Position numbers and translations under genes: made by a program. This document shows, piece after piece, positions 45,550 through 56,884 of a stretch of 64,000 nucleotides of DNA; the first letter of the stretch is position 1, and each line of letters opens with the position of its first letter. The notes below the pieces were generated by a model. The model was not told where the DNA came from. It made no database searches and worked only from the letters and a program-made list of their open reading frames with translations. The stretch is taken from positions 6,009,103-6,073,102 of the forward strand of contig NC_079204.1 in NCBI RefSeq assembly GCF_026745355.1. The letters are read 5' to 3'. The DNA is from Beta vulgaris subsp. vulgaris (lineage: Eukaryota > Streptophyta > Magnoliopsida > Caryophyllales > Amaranthaceae).

Positions 45550-46117
45550 TAAGGATGGTAATGGGGCGGGTTTGCGACGGTTCACCTGATCCCATACCTG
45601 TTTGTTTTTTTACATATTCAGACCCATCTCAAATTCATTGGGTCAAAATTTTTTCAGATCCAGATTTAGATTCATTAAATCTGACAGATCCACGGGTCCT
45701 AATTGGGTCCTAAATGTGTCCATCATAATTTTAAGTTTTCATTACATTTTTGAATATATGTAATTAAAAAAATTTTGCCCTATAAGTCCTGTATCCCTGG
45801 TTGAAGTATTATCTAAACAAAATTTTAAAAATTAACTCATGAAATCTTAAAATGTTACAACTTACAAAGTTACAAGTCTTAAATGGAGTTACAACACTAA
45901 CGAGTTTATAAAATCACAACTAATAAAACTTTAGAGTATAGGTAAAAAAAATTATAATATGTAAATAGGTATGCGAATCAAGTCGGTGCCTAACATATGA
46001 GGACACAGACCCGACCCATGCTCTTTGGGACACAGGCCCGACCTAGACCCATTGGGTCTAAATTTCTAGACACAGACCCATATAAATGGTCGGGTCCAGG
46101 ATCCATTGCCATCTCTA
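45550..46117. mobile_element. hAT-type MITE upstream of HSP90
   Basis: The right terminal repeat attgccatctcta pairs with the left taaggatggtaat. Flanks gtcaacg / gtcaaccg (45543-45549, 46118-46125) are a near-perfect target duplication. It is the same family as 15128-15710 but in opposite orientation. 568 bp. It begins about 120 bp beyond the distal heat-shock element. Confidence 0.75.
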
Positions 46118-46199
46118 GTCAACCGTATTATTCTACGTATGCCATACAATACACGTATTTTTCCCTTTGCTTTTTTTTTAAAAAAAAAGTTTGAAGGAT

Positions 46200-47260
46200 T
46201 TACAAGATTATTTTTGACGGATTGGAAGGAAAATAAGTTTGAAGAATTACAAGATCCATTCCCTCAGTTTGGTTTGTGAAAGAAGATATATATGAATGAC
46301 CATAACCACAAATCGGAATTGTTTGACCATTACTAACAGTATTACCATTTGTATTGCTCAAATTAAAATAAGACGTGAGATTACTTGGTGTGGAGGTCAT
46401 ATGTGAGGTAACACCAATGTCTATATACCAACTGGAGTCCGGAGAAACAAGTGTCATAGTGTGAAATGCAAAAGTAAGATCAGTAGGAACATATGCAACC
46501 ATATAGACTTGAGTTGCACGCAGGCCCAACCGCCCAGCACACTCGAACCTTGTTGACTTACTAGACTATTTGGATATGGCCCGAGAAGAGGAACTGCCCA
46601 CTGATGAGTGTGGGCAAGGAGGAACTACCCACTGTTGGGGCACCCAACACCAACTACCAGCTGCATACGACCAAGGAGGGGTGGTAGCCTAAGATCGTTG
46701 TTGTCCGGACCTCCACTATGACCACCGTCGGCACGACCACCACCACCACCACACTTTCCTACCGCCGCAACCACCATCAGATTGGTTATGATTATTGTGC
46801 GAGCCATGGTTCCATACTTTCTTACCATGGCGAGTATGAGAAAAGGAGTTAGATGCGTCATCCTCGTTCCGAGTCACCATCATAGCCGACGGTGATTCAT
46901 GAAGCATTGGCATTTCCTTCAAGGAGAAGGCTCGAACCTGTTTCAATGAAGGAAGACAAAGGTTTACTTTGCCGAATTATGGTGCCAACACCCTTGTAGG
47001 CCTCGGTAAACCCAACCACCATGAGTAGGAGAAGGCGACTATCAGACACCACCCCCCCACACTATTTAACTAGTCAGAGAGGGTTTTAATCCCTTGACAA
47101 TATGCCGACGCATTTCGAAAATCCGGTATCTTCACATGTGTGAAATCTTGTTCAAGAGCAATGGCGCGAGACATTTGATTATCACTGGTCCAGTCTCTTG
47201 ATTACGTGAGGGAAGCTCTAACTGTCTGAGTTAGACCTTAATACAAAAATCTTCATTCCG
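46200..47260 (-). pseudogene. Ty1-copia gag/protease relic
   Basis: Minus-strand fragments read as a copia polyprotein with stops and frameshifts. A gag UBN2-like region at about 46920-47240 includes LEQDFTHVKIPDFRNASAYC, RLLLLMVVGFTEAYKG and TIIRQSKPLSSF. A His/Gly-rich stretch follows, then the protease border near 46380-46450 with SSWYIDIGVTSHMTS, in which the catalytic DTG has become DIG. No integrase, reverse transcriptase or LTR was seen, so this is an internal fragment. It ends about 310 bp from the glutaminyl cyclase start. Confidence 0.75.
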
Positions 47261-47281
47261 TCAGTTCACCACTAAGATTAA

Positions 47282-47408
47282 GGCTATGTTCTTTTGGATT
47301 TATTCTCAGCCAGTTAATTTAAGTTCAATATCTCTCTATAATATATTTTCTATTAGTTTAATTCAATTCATTTCAGTTCATTTTATCTTAGTGAAAAAGA
47401 ACGGGACC
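47282..47408. mobile_element. Tourist/PIF-Harbinger-type MITE in the QC promoter
   Basis: Ends ggctatgttctttt and, inverted at the right, ggtcccgttctttt, flanked by TAA on both sides (47279-47281, 47409-47411). 127 bp. The right edge is about 160 bp from the QC start codon, so it lies within or beside the promoter. Confidence 0.65.
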
Positions 47409-47571
47409 TAAATAACCTAATCCATCGCATTAGCATTTGGGTCTAGTTGACCATTCTCCCATAGACCATAGTCCCATCCCATCTCGTTCGTAACGCACCA
47501 ACCAAAACCATTGACTCTCTTTCAAGATGTAAGAAACTCGTGCTACTTCTCTTCTTCATTGCTAACGAGTA

Positions 47572-50500
47572 ATGGCGGGTGTTAAAAGTACGCTTAGGAA
47601 GAAGAAGAAATCCGAACGATCCAACTCAGTTCTCAACTCGTCAATGCCTTCCTCTCTCTCTCCTACTACTTTTAGATGGCTTTCTCGAGGCGTTGCATTT
47701 GCACTCGCTCTTTGTGTTCTAATTCTTTTAGGCGTTTCATCCAACGCTTGGGTTGCATTTCCTCACTCTTCCCAGAAAATTCAGTCTCCTCAGATTTACA
47801 CCATTGATGTTGTCAATGAGTTTCATCATGATCATAAAGCTTTTACGCAGGTTCGATTTTTGAAGTTTCATGTTAATTGTAATTCTCTGTTGCTATGAAT
47901 TGGATTTTGATTGTTATATTTTGTTGAATTAAATTATCTTGGACATTATGCTCGTTTTGATCAATTGAGTGAAAATTAGGTTGATGTTAGGGTTTGTTTT
48001 TCTTTTTGATTAGCTGTTGAATTGGTGATTGTTCTGAGATGATGGTTTTTGGGACAGGGATTTGCATACATGTTTATGGTTTTGTGGATTGATAAGTAAT
48101 TAGTGTGTTTGAAGTTGTTAAAAGTTGACCCGACTGAAAAATTGATCCAAAATCAAATCAAAACAGTGAGTTTTGTACATGAATTTGATGACATTACATC
48201 AGAATCAAAGTGAATTGCAGTAGCCAGGTATTGTATTGGATATTCGGATGTGCTTCGAATTGCATGACAGAGTGCACTAAAGTACTCGATTTTTCTCGCC
48301 TGTTTATTTTAGATTTCTAGTTCATAGCCTTTTGCTTTGAATTTTGTGTTGACTTTTGATAAATGTTGTGACAAGAAGTTAGTCAATAGTAAAATTTTCA
48401 AGAATGTGCGAATCAGAATGATTGAAACTGGTGGCACGAATCCTGGGATGGTGAATCTTTCCATGAGTATCTAATTGCTGTTTAATTGATTAATATAGAT
48501 GTCTATTGAACCTGGATTTCCAGAAGTTTTAATAGACTTCAATTATTTAATTTTAATTTGTTATATGAGCTACCTAGAGCACTTTAAATATATGGAAGGA
48601 GTCTCTGACTATCTGAGTGCCTGGTCATCTGAGGCTGCATATACCGAGTCTCAGGGGGTTTTATTTCTGAATGTGGTGTTTCTCCGTGACAATCGTTTTA
48701 CATGTGTGCTAAGTGGAGAATGACATCGCGTTTCTTTCCAGGGGCTTTTATATTGGAAAAATGACACTCTTTATGAATCAATTGGTCTTTATGGCGAGGT
48801 GAGTTCCTCCTGTGACTCTCTTGGTATGTTGAAAGAAAGCAAGACCTTCATTATGTGTTGTATTGATCATCTTTATCTGTTTAGTACACAAGGTCTAGAA
48901 TTGAAATGGCTGATGGTACTATTTCGCGTGGTCTTATACATAATTTTATGATGTTTTTGATTTTGAATTTTGCCATCTGATTCCAATTTAAATTCTGCAG
49001 TCTGCTGTAAGGAGAGTAGCTCTTCGAACTGGAAAGGTACGATATTTTGATTGTAGAGATTTCTCATGAGCCTTCCCTTGACTATTGACTTAGTAATTTA
49101 TGCTCATTTCCACAAGATCTTTGTCCTTGACGATTCTTGTGTGAAGTTGGTATCTTGTGGACTCTCCTTGTTGATCCAACTATCCAAAGATTTGATGTTC
49201 TATTATACAAAAATATGGTGATAATGAGTACTCTGCTATTGATTGTAATTTATGCTTGTATACCATCTTACTGCTCTGCTTTTTACTAGTCCTATAAGCA
49301 CACAATGCATACTTTGATGTTGAAAACACATATTGGTACAGAAAATAGCTTTAATAATTCATTTCATCACTAAGGCAATGACATTTTTTTACAATTTAAA
49401 TATTAATCACACAAGGATTTTTTAAGCATTTCAGGGGACACCAAAGTCCTGAGGTGTTTTATTGAATAGAGATTACCAAGAGTAACCATACTAGTATTTA
49501 AGTAGCATCCACGCCTTTGATAAAGATAGCAGAAGTTCATTTGCCCAATATAGGGTCAAACCTGAAGAAGTCAGTGGTGAAGTAAAAATACTCCCTGCGT
49601 AACGAATTACTAGCAACATTAAATATTTTATTATTTTACCTCTCACAAATAATACCAAATGTTGCTAGTAATTCGTTACAGAGGGAGTATAAGATGTGAT
49701 ATCGCTGTTTCATCTTCTTCATTGTTGTTCTTCTTCTAGTAGGTGATTCAAAAATGAAATGATATCCCTTTTACTGTTTTTCGCTTTTGAGGAATTCTGC
49801 CGACATTATTGTTTTCGTAGAAGCTTTATTCGGCTGCTAGCTGTGTATAGTATTTCTAAGTTCATTGACTTCTCAAGAAAAAAAAAACGTTTGCTTCTGT
49901 CCAAATGATATACTTTTTTCCTTCTTGTACTTGCGAGCGCATAATTATTCTGCTTTCCATCTATCGTTCTATTGGCTGCTTTTAATTAATACTTTCTCAT
50001 ATCTTAAAGGTTGAGGCTCAGTATAAGATGGATGATTCTTCTTTTGGGGAAGGATTAACTCTCCTGGATGAAAGGTATGTATCATTGTTTTGGTAACTTC
50101 TGTCCATCGACTCACAAAGTAATATATGGAATGTTTTTTGAGTTTATTTGAGAATACCATGGGTTCATGTCCAATTGAGCAGCTGCTTTTGTACCGTTTC
50201 TTTTGCTGGCAAAGGCTTTTATGTATGCTTGCATTGCACTTTTGAGCACTTTGTCGATCAACCTGCTTCCTTCATACAATTGTTATACTCTCTTGGCCTT
50301 CATTTGGTATGGACTGTGGTATTGAGAATTCTATATTATATTTCACCAGGTTCATAAATGAGGGATGTAAACTGTTAACTGCAACTTCTCTTTGCCTATT
50401 GTGCATACAGTTAGAAATGATGGTGACTAAAAGTGATTAGCCTAATAAAGATCCTAAAAAACCAACTAATTGTTAAAGACGGTAAGTGGCTCTAGGCCAG

Positions 50501-53500
50501 CTTTCATTTGAAAAGGCCGAGAAAAAAGATAGTGGAAAATAGTTACATCTTGTTAAATAAATCCTAGATGTCTTAATTCATGTATGCTTTGAATGATCCT
50601 ATTTCTTTCTCTTTTGCTCTAAAGCTTATTTTATCTCTGATCAGTGAATGTGAAAATGGTTAGTGCTTTGATGTGTTTTCTAATACATATTGCTTTTGTA
50701 GGTTGTATCAAGTAACTTGGTTGCGGAATATTGGTTACATTTATGACAGAAGTAATTTAAGCAAAGTCTGTAATTGATCTTTTTACCCATCTTGATCTAC
50801 TTTGATTGTTAATATTCTATTATTAAATTTATTGCCTGATTTGTCATGGAATACTCTTGATTGACCTTTCTGAAATTCTGAACGCACCCATATTTCCCTG
50901 CAACTTTTATACCAAATAGCTTGCATATGGCTGCTGTTGTGAGATTTGTTGCAAAGATAGATGTTGCAACTGTTTTTGATACCAATAGCATGTATTACAA
51001 TAGAATACACTTCAAATATCAGTGTTGGTTGTGACATGGTTGTTTTTGCCCCCTGTGATACAATAGTCTGAGTCTTTGGCTTGTAATTGATGTAATTGTT
51101 CTATAAAACTTTATTTTGTTTGAGTTTGGAGACTGCTAAGCTGGTATCTCTATTGAACATTGATTGTGTGTGGCTATGAATTGGAAGGAAAGCTAATGAT
51201 AAGTTAATGTATATGATGTCAAGTAAACATTACTCGTACATACACATACTTCATTCTGTGCTGTATTCCTTTTATCTTATTTCTTCCCTGTCTTGTTTCC
51301 TTTCATCTTATTTGAGTTATAACTTCTTGTTTGCTATCGCTGATTCATCACCTTTTTAAAGAATTGTTGTAGTATACTCGTAGTGCCTGCTTCTGCTGTT
51401 GGTGCTGTGTGGTTAATGTGTTTGACACATCATGCTTATATGCTTGTCACAGCTAGCAACATTTACTCATCAAATGAATGATGGTTGGGGGCTAGCAACG
51501 GATGGAAAAATCTTGTTTGGAAGTGATGGCTCTTCGACATTGTATCGTTTTGATCCCCAAACTATGAAAGGTACCTATCGTCCTGTCCTTTATTTCAATT
51601 ACTCTACTCCCAAAGACGAGCAAATTTTTTGAACTCCTTATATGTAGTTTGTTTGCAATTTCCGTACATTGGTGTAAAGTGTATCATTTTCATTCTCTTG
51701 ACAATTGAAAAATTCTCCACCCTCTTTTTCCCCTCCCCTCCTCCCCATCCCAAAGAAAAGAGAGTCAAAAGGAAAAGGTGGAAAATTGAAGACCTAAAAG
51801 TTTTCTGTTCTGTTACTTTCTTTTTTTTGATGGCATACCTGAGCTGAACTATTGCAGCTTTTGTTTACAGAAATTCAAAAGCAAACCATCACATATAAAG
51901 GTCTTGAAGTACACAATCTAAATGAATTGGAGTTTGTGAATGGTGAAGTGTGGGCAAATGTATGGCAGGTAATACTTTTTTGAAGATTCCAGTAACGATT
52001 GTCAGCCAGGAGGGATCCTCTATCCAGCTTGGTCTTATCTACTGTCCCAAGTAGTTTTCATCTTGAAACCTCACCCACTCTTATTAATTATATCAGGTAG
52101 TTAATTTTAGATTTATGAGGCGACTGAAAAATGAAGGGAGTGGGAGACAGGATGAGTCATTAATTGGGACTTGTGATTTCAACCTCGTCCTTAGCTCTCG
52201 TGTCTTGTATATTAGGTTAAGTCTGTTGAGTTGTTTAACTTTCTGCATGAAACCTCGTTAAATGCATCTGTTTTTGCAAAGTGAACTTGCTTTGCAAGCT
52301 CACCTGGGATTTTGCCAACCTTTTCTTATCAATACTCGATAGTAGGAACCAGCTTTAGATTGGTTCCTAAAAGTTGTGGTCAATCTATGTTGGCAACTGG
52401 CAAAGTCTTTTCATTTCCTCAAAGTCATCGTGGCGTTATACTGTGATTATATGCAACTATGTTATACCACTGCTGGCAGCAGATCATATCTAATTTCTAA
52501 AGAACGGGCTGATCACTGTGAAAATCTACTTTTACCATCGAACTTTTTTTTTTTTTCATGTTCAACCCCAGTTTACAGAAGAATTTCGAGGCTTCGGTTG
52601 GGAGTGATGGAGGTTGCCTGTAATGGGGCTTGTTAAGTGCTAACTAATAAGTTTACACTTAACGAACTATAATTTGTGTTTTTCTTGTGCAAGCCTTCTA
52701 AAATTTGATTATTCTCCCTGGGCAGACTGACTGCATTGCCAGAATATCACCTGGAGATGGCACTGTGGTTGGGTGGATTCTTCTTTCGAATTTGAGGTGC
52801 CTACTTTATTATTCATGCAAGTCTTCTCCTCATCACTTTTCCAATTTTTGACTTACTTTGTTTGGCCTATTTCAGGGAAGGATTGATAGCAGGTGGTGCA
52901 AAGGTATGATTTGATTGTATCACGTGACTCTTCTTCCTTGGGTTTCTATTTGATAAGTCTTTCTACAGGTTATACTTTTTTAATGCTCTTATGTACTCTG
53001 CTGAGCTTGCCTCTGTGGTAGAGCCACAGAGGCAGGACATAATCTTAGGAGGTCCCAGGACCCAGGTTCATTTTCACGATTACTTTTTTGCGGGGAGGGG
53101 ATGGTATTGGGTTTGTCATGGCCCTTTGTGATAAAGCAGTATTGTAAGTTTACAATTTGATAAAGGAAAAAAGTTATCTTATGTGCCTCTTTTCCAATGT
53201 TCTAGGGTATTGACGTCTTGAATGGCATTGCATGGGACAGCAAGAAACAACGCATTTTTGGTAAGCTCTTTCTTTCGAATGCTTTTATCTATCTGACTTG
53301 TAGAATCATCTATCTATTGCTGTGATCTTTGTAATTCTTAGTGTATGCATAAACAGAGAGATGACAAAAATCTCAGTTTCACAGCAGCTATGCATTTTTA
53401 TCAAGTACGCTTATGATTTTCTTGTTGATGATTCTAATCTGTAAATCAGGAAAGTGAATAGATCTGAATATGCTTAAATGGAAACTGGACATTACCTGCT

Positions 53501-54023
53501 GATTCATGTTTACATTTTTTGCTTCAGCCTCAGTTCTTATGGCCAGACGTGTAAATTTCTATGTTATATAATAGTGAAGAAAGGCAGATGAAAGTAGCAT
53601 ATAATTATTATATTAAGGTCCTAGGTACACTAGGTCCTAGTGTCAAATATGTCGTCCTCGTTGTATGTGTAGCTATTGTACTATCGGCTTTCATGCCTCA
53701 TATAAATTGGAAGGAATTTGAGAAAGAAATGATAAAATCTACAGATAGTATTCTAGCTTGTACTCGCTCTGTTCTTTTTAGTGACACATGCCCTTTATCC
53801 GAGGATGAACATTGGTTGTTAATTACACTTTGTTATTAATAAATATTTATGTAATGATAATATAATGAAAGTTAATCTTATGGTATAACTTTTATGACAT
53901 TTTTTCTCTGCAGTGACTGGTAAACTTTGGCCAAAGTTATACGAGATCAAACTGAAGCCAGTGGAGAAAAAATCTAATGTTAATGTTGAGCAGCTATGTA
54001 TCCGAATGCCATTTCGTTTCTAA
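47572..54023 (+). CDS. QC: Glutaminyl-peptide cyclotransferase (plant type), 326 aa
   Basis: Eleven exons: 47572-47850, 48742-48798, 49001-49036, 50010-50074, 50702-50765, 51453-51570, 51871-51968, 52726-52796, 52876-52903, 53206-53260 and 53914-54023; frame is continuous throughout. It converts N-terminal Gln (or Glu) to pyroglutamate. The enzyme belongs to the five-bladed beta-propeller QC family of plants and bacteria, unrelated to animal QC. A basic N-terminus and one hydrophobic segment (residues ~40-58) form a signal anchor, so it is secretory-pathway or ER located. Family motifs: FTQGLLYWKND, EGLTLLDERLYQVTW, DGWGLATDGK, DPQTMK, LNELEFVNGEVWANVWQ, GIDVLNGIAWD and VTGKLWPKLYEI. The donor of exon 5 (aaa-gtctgt) is weak. 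Introns are long for such small exons (28-118 nt); intron 3 holds a Stowaway hairpin. Confidence 0.93.
49589..49689. mobile_element. Miniature Stowaway hairpin in a QC intron
   Basis: 101 bp. Left arm ctccctgcgtaacgaattac plus tagcaacatt; the right arm on the other strand is ctccctctgtaacgaattac plus tagcaacatt, so 28 of 30 bases pair. TA at both ends. The intron transcript would contain a long, almost perfect stem-loop. Confidence 0.8.
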
Positions 54024-54597
54024 AGCTGCTCGATACCGGCAGAAATTTCAAAATAGTGTTACTTTATTCTTGATTCAAGTGAATCTAGGTTTGTTGTATA
54101 TAAATTTTCCATAGGATTTGGTTGATAGACCTATAAGCCATCCGTAAAGTTGAATGTTCAAAAAAAAGCTCATACAGTTCAATGTAATGTTTGTAAGATG
54201 CCTATGAAGTTGAAATTAGCAATCTCTCCTCAAATCTCTATGCGCATACATCTGAAATACATGTAAAGCTTTGGTATAACGCTTGTAATGTAATTTTGAA
54301 CTATTTTTACATGAGTTTCTACATGTGAAATAGGCCAGTCAAGTTAGACTCGAGTTTTAGTTTGGTTCAAGCCAGATTTTGGGCGTTACTACTCTAATAC
54401 TCTTGGTGCATTTCTTTTTGGCGTTCTGGTTTCTGGGTTCTGATGGGTCTTTGTGACAGATGAGATTTTGCCATTTTTATTTTTTGTGTTAGAGAAAAAT
54501 CTACTAGTTTCTTCACCTAAGTAATTTCGTGGCCTTTGTTTATGCCTTTTCATGCTTCTTCTTATAGTTTACTTCTCTCGGACGAAACATTCTAATT
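54024..54597. other. QC 3' UTR and spacer
   Basis: The sequence after the stop, up to about 54300, is the likely 3' UTR; beyond that no feature was recognised. Confidence 0.45.
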
Positions 54598-54859
54598 GGG
54601 TTGCTAAACGACGCCCTAAGATTTTCTAGTAACGCCCTAAATACGTATAATATACTGCATTTTTTTATTTTCAGATTTTCTCCCTTCTTCATTCACTTTC
54701 CCTCCCTCCTCTTCCACATCACCATTGAGCATCGTCGCAACACACCACCGTTGCCGCACCACCGCTGCTAGTGTCTCACCATCGCCGACACACCTCCACC
54801 GCCGTAGCCCACACCCTCCTCTCCACAATTTTCTTCATTTACAGTGAAGAATTTTTTTT

Positions 54860-55080
54860 AAAAGGCAGGCGTCCACCATGGACTCCCCACCATCGGGGAG
54901 GCGTCCATGACAGGCGCTCCACCACATGGTGAGGCGCCTGCCATGGACGCCTCCACCGGTGGTGAGGCATCCATGGTGGACGCCTGCCTTTCTTTAAAAA
55001 CAAAAAATTCAGAAAAAAGTGGGCGTCCACCAAGGACGCCCCCTCCACCGGTGGTAGGGCGTCCTTGGTGGACGCCACTT
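54860..55080. repeat. Dense inverted repeats of a GGCGTCCACC word
   Basis: The 10-base word ggcgtccacc (and ggtggacgcc) recurs in alternating orientation with variants of ccaccggtggt between. This gives two nested palindromic blocks (54865-54990 and 55020-55073), each able to form a long stem. It is GC-rich and sharply bounded in an AT-rich region. The open frames in it on both strands come from the repeat. Confidence 0.7.
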
Positions 55081-55315
55081 TTTTTTTTTAAAAAAATATT
55101 CAGTCGCTGTACAGGATGGTGGCGATATGGAGTTTTTGAAAATGGAGAATAGTGGCATTATGGTGGTGGCATTATGGTAGCATTGTGAAGTCTTAGGGAG
55201 TTCAATAAAAGACTCCAAATAAGCTTTTACAGTGTGGCATTATGCTTGTAGCAATATGCTTTTAAAGGCAGAATGTAACAACAATGTCAGGTTGCTACTA
55301 CATCAAATGAGGAGT

Positions 55316-55530
55316 TTTTGAAAATGGAGAAGATGGTGGTGGTGGTGGTGTGGCGGGGAAGTCAGTTTTTTAAATTGGAGAAGAAGATGGTGGTGGTGGT
55401 GGTGGTGTGGTGGGGAAGTCAGTTTTTTAAATTGGAGAAGAAGATGGTGGTGGTGGTGGTGGTGTGGCGGGGAAGTCAGTTTTTTAAATTGGAGAAGAAG
55501 ATGGTGGTGGTGGTGGGGTGGGCAGTGAGT
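55316..55530 (+). repeat. Minisatellite, ~63-bp unit, about four copies
   Basis: The unit consists of gaga(agaa)gatggtggtggt...gtgtggcgggg followed by aagtcagttttttaaattgg. Copies differ mainly in the number of ggt triplets; the fourth is divergent. The reading frame through it gives long Val runs and is not a gene. Confidence 0.85.
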
Positions 55531-55677
55531 TTTTGAAATTGGAGGAGGGATTAGGAGAGTGAATCAAGGGGAGGAGAGAGAAAAAAATGCAATTATACAA
55601 GTATATAAATACGGTATAAAATTACTGTATTTAGGACGTTATCAGGAAAATTTCAGACGTCATTTAGTAAAACCCAC

Positions 55678-56379
55678 AAACCATCTATATTAAGGCTTCC
55701 TTCACTTTGGAGAGTTGTACTTATAAGCCAATTTCGTTTATTTTAATCTTTGCCTATCTCAAAATTTTGGCTTTTGGAACCTTTTCCTTGAGAATTATGA
55801 AGTCTTTAATGAACTAATTTTCACGAATTCAAGATTTAATTTAATTGAATTCAGGGGTAAAATTCATTAATCAACCATAAATGGAATCGATTTCAGATCT
55901 CGAATACCATCTCCACAAGACTTTACCAACTAAACTAGATGACATTCACAACCGATTTAAGTTAATGAGTAAATAACACTTAATAATATGAATACTTTAC
56001 CATGTAATTTAAACTTATCTAGGTTCTAGAGACACACCATTGTAAAACCAAAAATAATCACACCATCTCCATATATTCGTTAATTTTTTTTTTAAGAAAA
56101 TGAACAAGGATAGTAGTAAATAAAAACTTTTATAGAAAAAGAAAAGGCGCATAGCAAACAAAACGCTCTCAAGTCTCAATCGAATTCTCTCTTCTTGGCG
56201 TAGGCTGTCCAACACTTCAACTCAAAATCTCACTCTCAATTCTCAATTCTCAATTCTCAATTCTCAATTCTCAAATTTCAATTATCTGGGCGCTGGATGT
56301 GTCGTTTGACTTTGAGTCTGAATAATTAGGGTTCTTCATTAATTAAATTAGGGGCTGCTCTTTTTCTCCGAAATTTCGG
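55678..56379 (+). promoter_or_regulatory. GET1 upstream region and 5' UTR exon
   Basis: Contains a tRNA-like SINE scrap at 55888-55954 (minus-strand gtttagttggtaaagtc), related to one at 62882-62946. It also has a heptamer tandem repeat (ttctcaa, 5-6 copies, 56233-56275). A probable non-coding exon ends at 56379 in tttcgg-gtaagt; its intron appears to run to 56827 (taaacag). Confidence 0.5.
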
Positions 56380-56884
56380 GTAAGTATTCTTGATTCTTCA
56401 ATTCATTTTTTCTTCAAATGTATTTCACAATTTGTTTGCTGTAATTTTATTAAATTGTAGCTCTAAATGTTGATATTCACTTTTATGTTTTTAGTGGATT
56501 TGTAGCTTGGAATATTAAGAAATCGTAATTCGATTTATTTGGGGAGTGTAATAAGGTGTTGTTTCATATACTTCTTTAGAAATGTTATGCAGATGTTTTT
56601 TTTTTTTTTTTGGTAAATTTCATGTTTGATTTATAGAGGATTATAAATTTATCATATTGTTTATAACTGTTGTATTACTTATATGTGATGCTTGTTAATA
56701 AATCGTTAACTATGTCTTAGATTAGTGGTTTGATATAAATAGATTCTAAACAAGGCACCTGTGTTTGATCGTGAGTATGGCATTAGTAGTAACAATGTTG
56801 GGGAACTCATCAAGCGAATGTAAACAGGTGAACCGTGAATTTCATCTGTGTCTGCTGTAAATTCTAGCAAGTAGTAGGAGAGAA

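Larger units (their letters stand above)
54598..55677. mobile_element. Long-TIR (MULE-like) non-autonomous element
   Basis: The two ends are inverted copies of about 60-70 bp: gggttgctaaacgacgccct... at the left and, on the other strand from the right, gggttttactaaatgacgtc.... Both continue into (t)aacg(c/t)cctaaata and a poly-T stretch. Long TIRs suggest Mutator-like elements, but I found no matching 9-11-bp target duplication. The interior has a C-rich segment, a dense inverted-repeat block (54860-55080) and a minisatellite (55316-55530). No transposase was seen. Confidence 0.5.

Noticed and set aside
53561..53839. 92-codon open frame in QC intron 10 with a hydrophobic stretch
   Set aside because: It lies wholly inside an intron whose flanking exons join in frame; no family motif, and part of it resembles MITE-end sequence (ctcgctctgttctttttagtgacac).
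55318..55536. Open frame with poly-Val runs
   Set aside because: Pure product of the GGT minisatellite.
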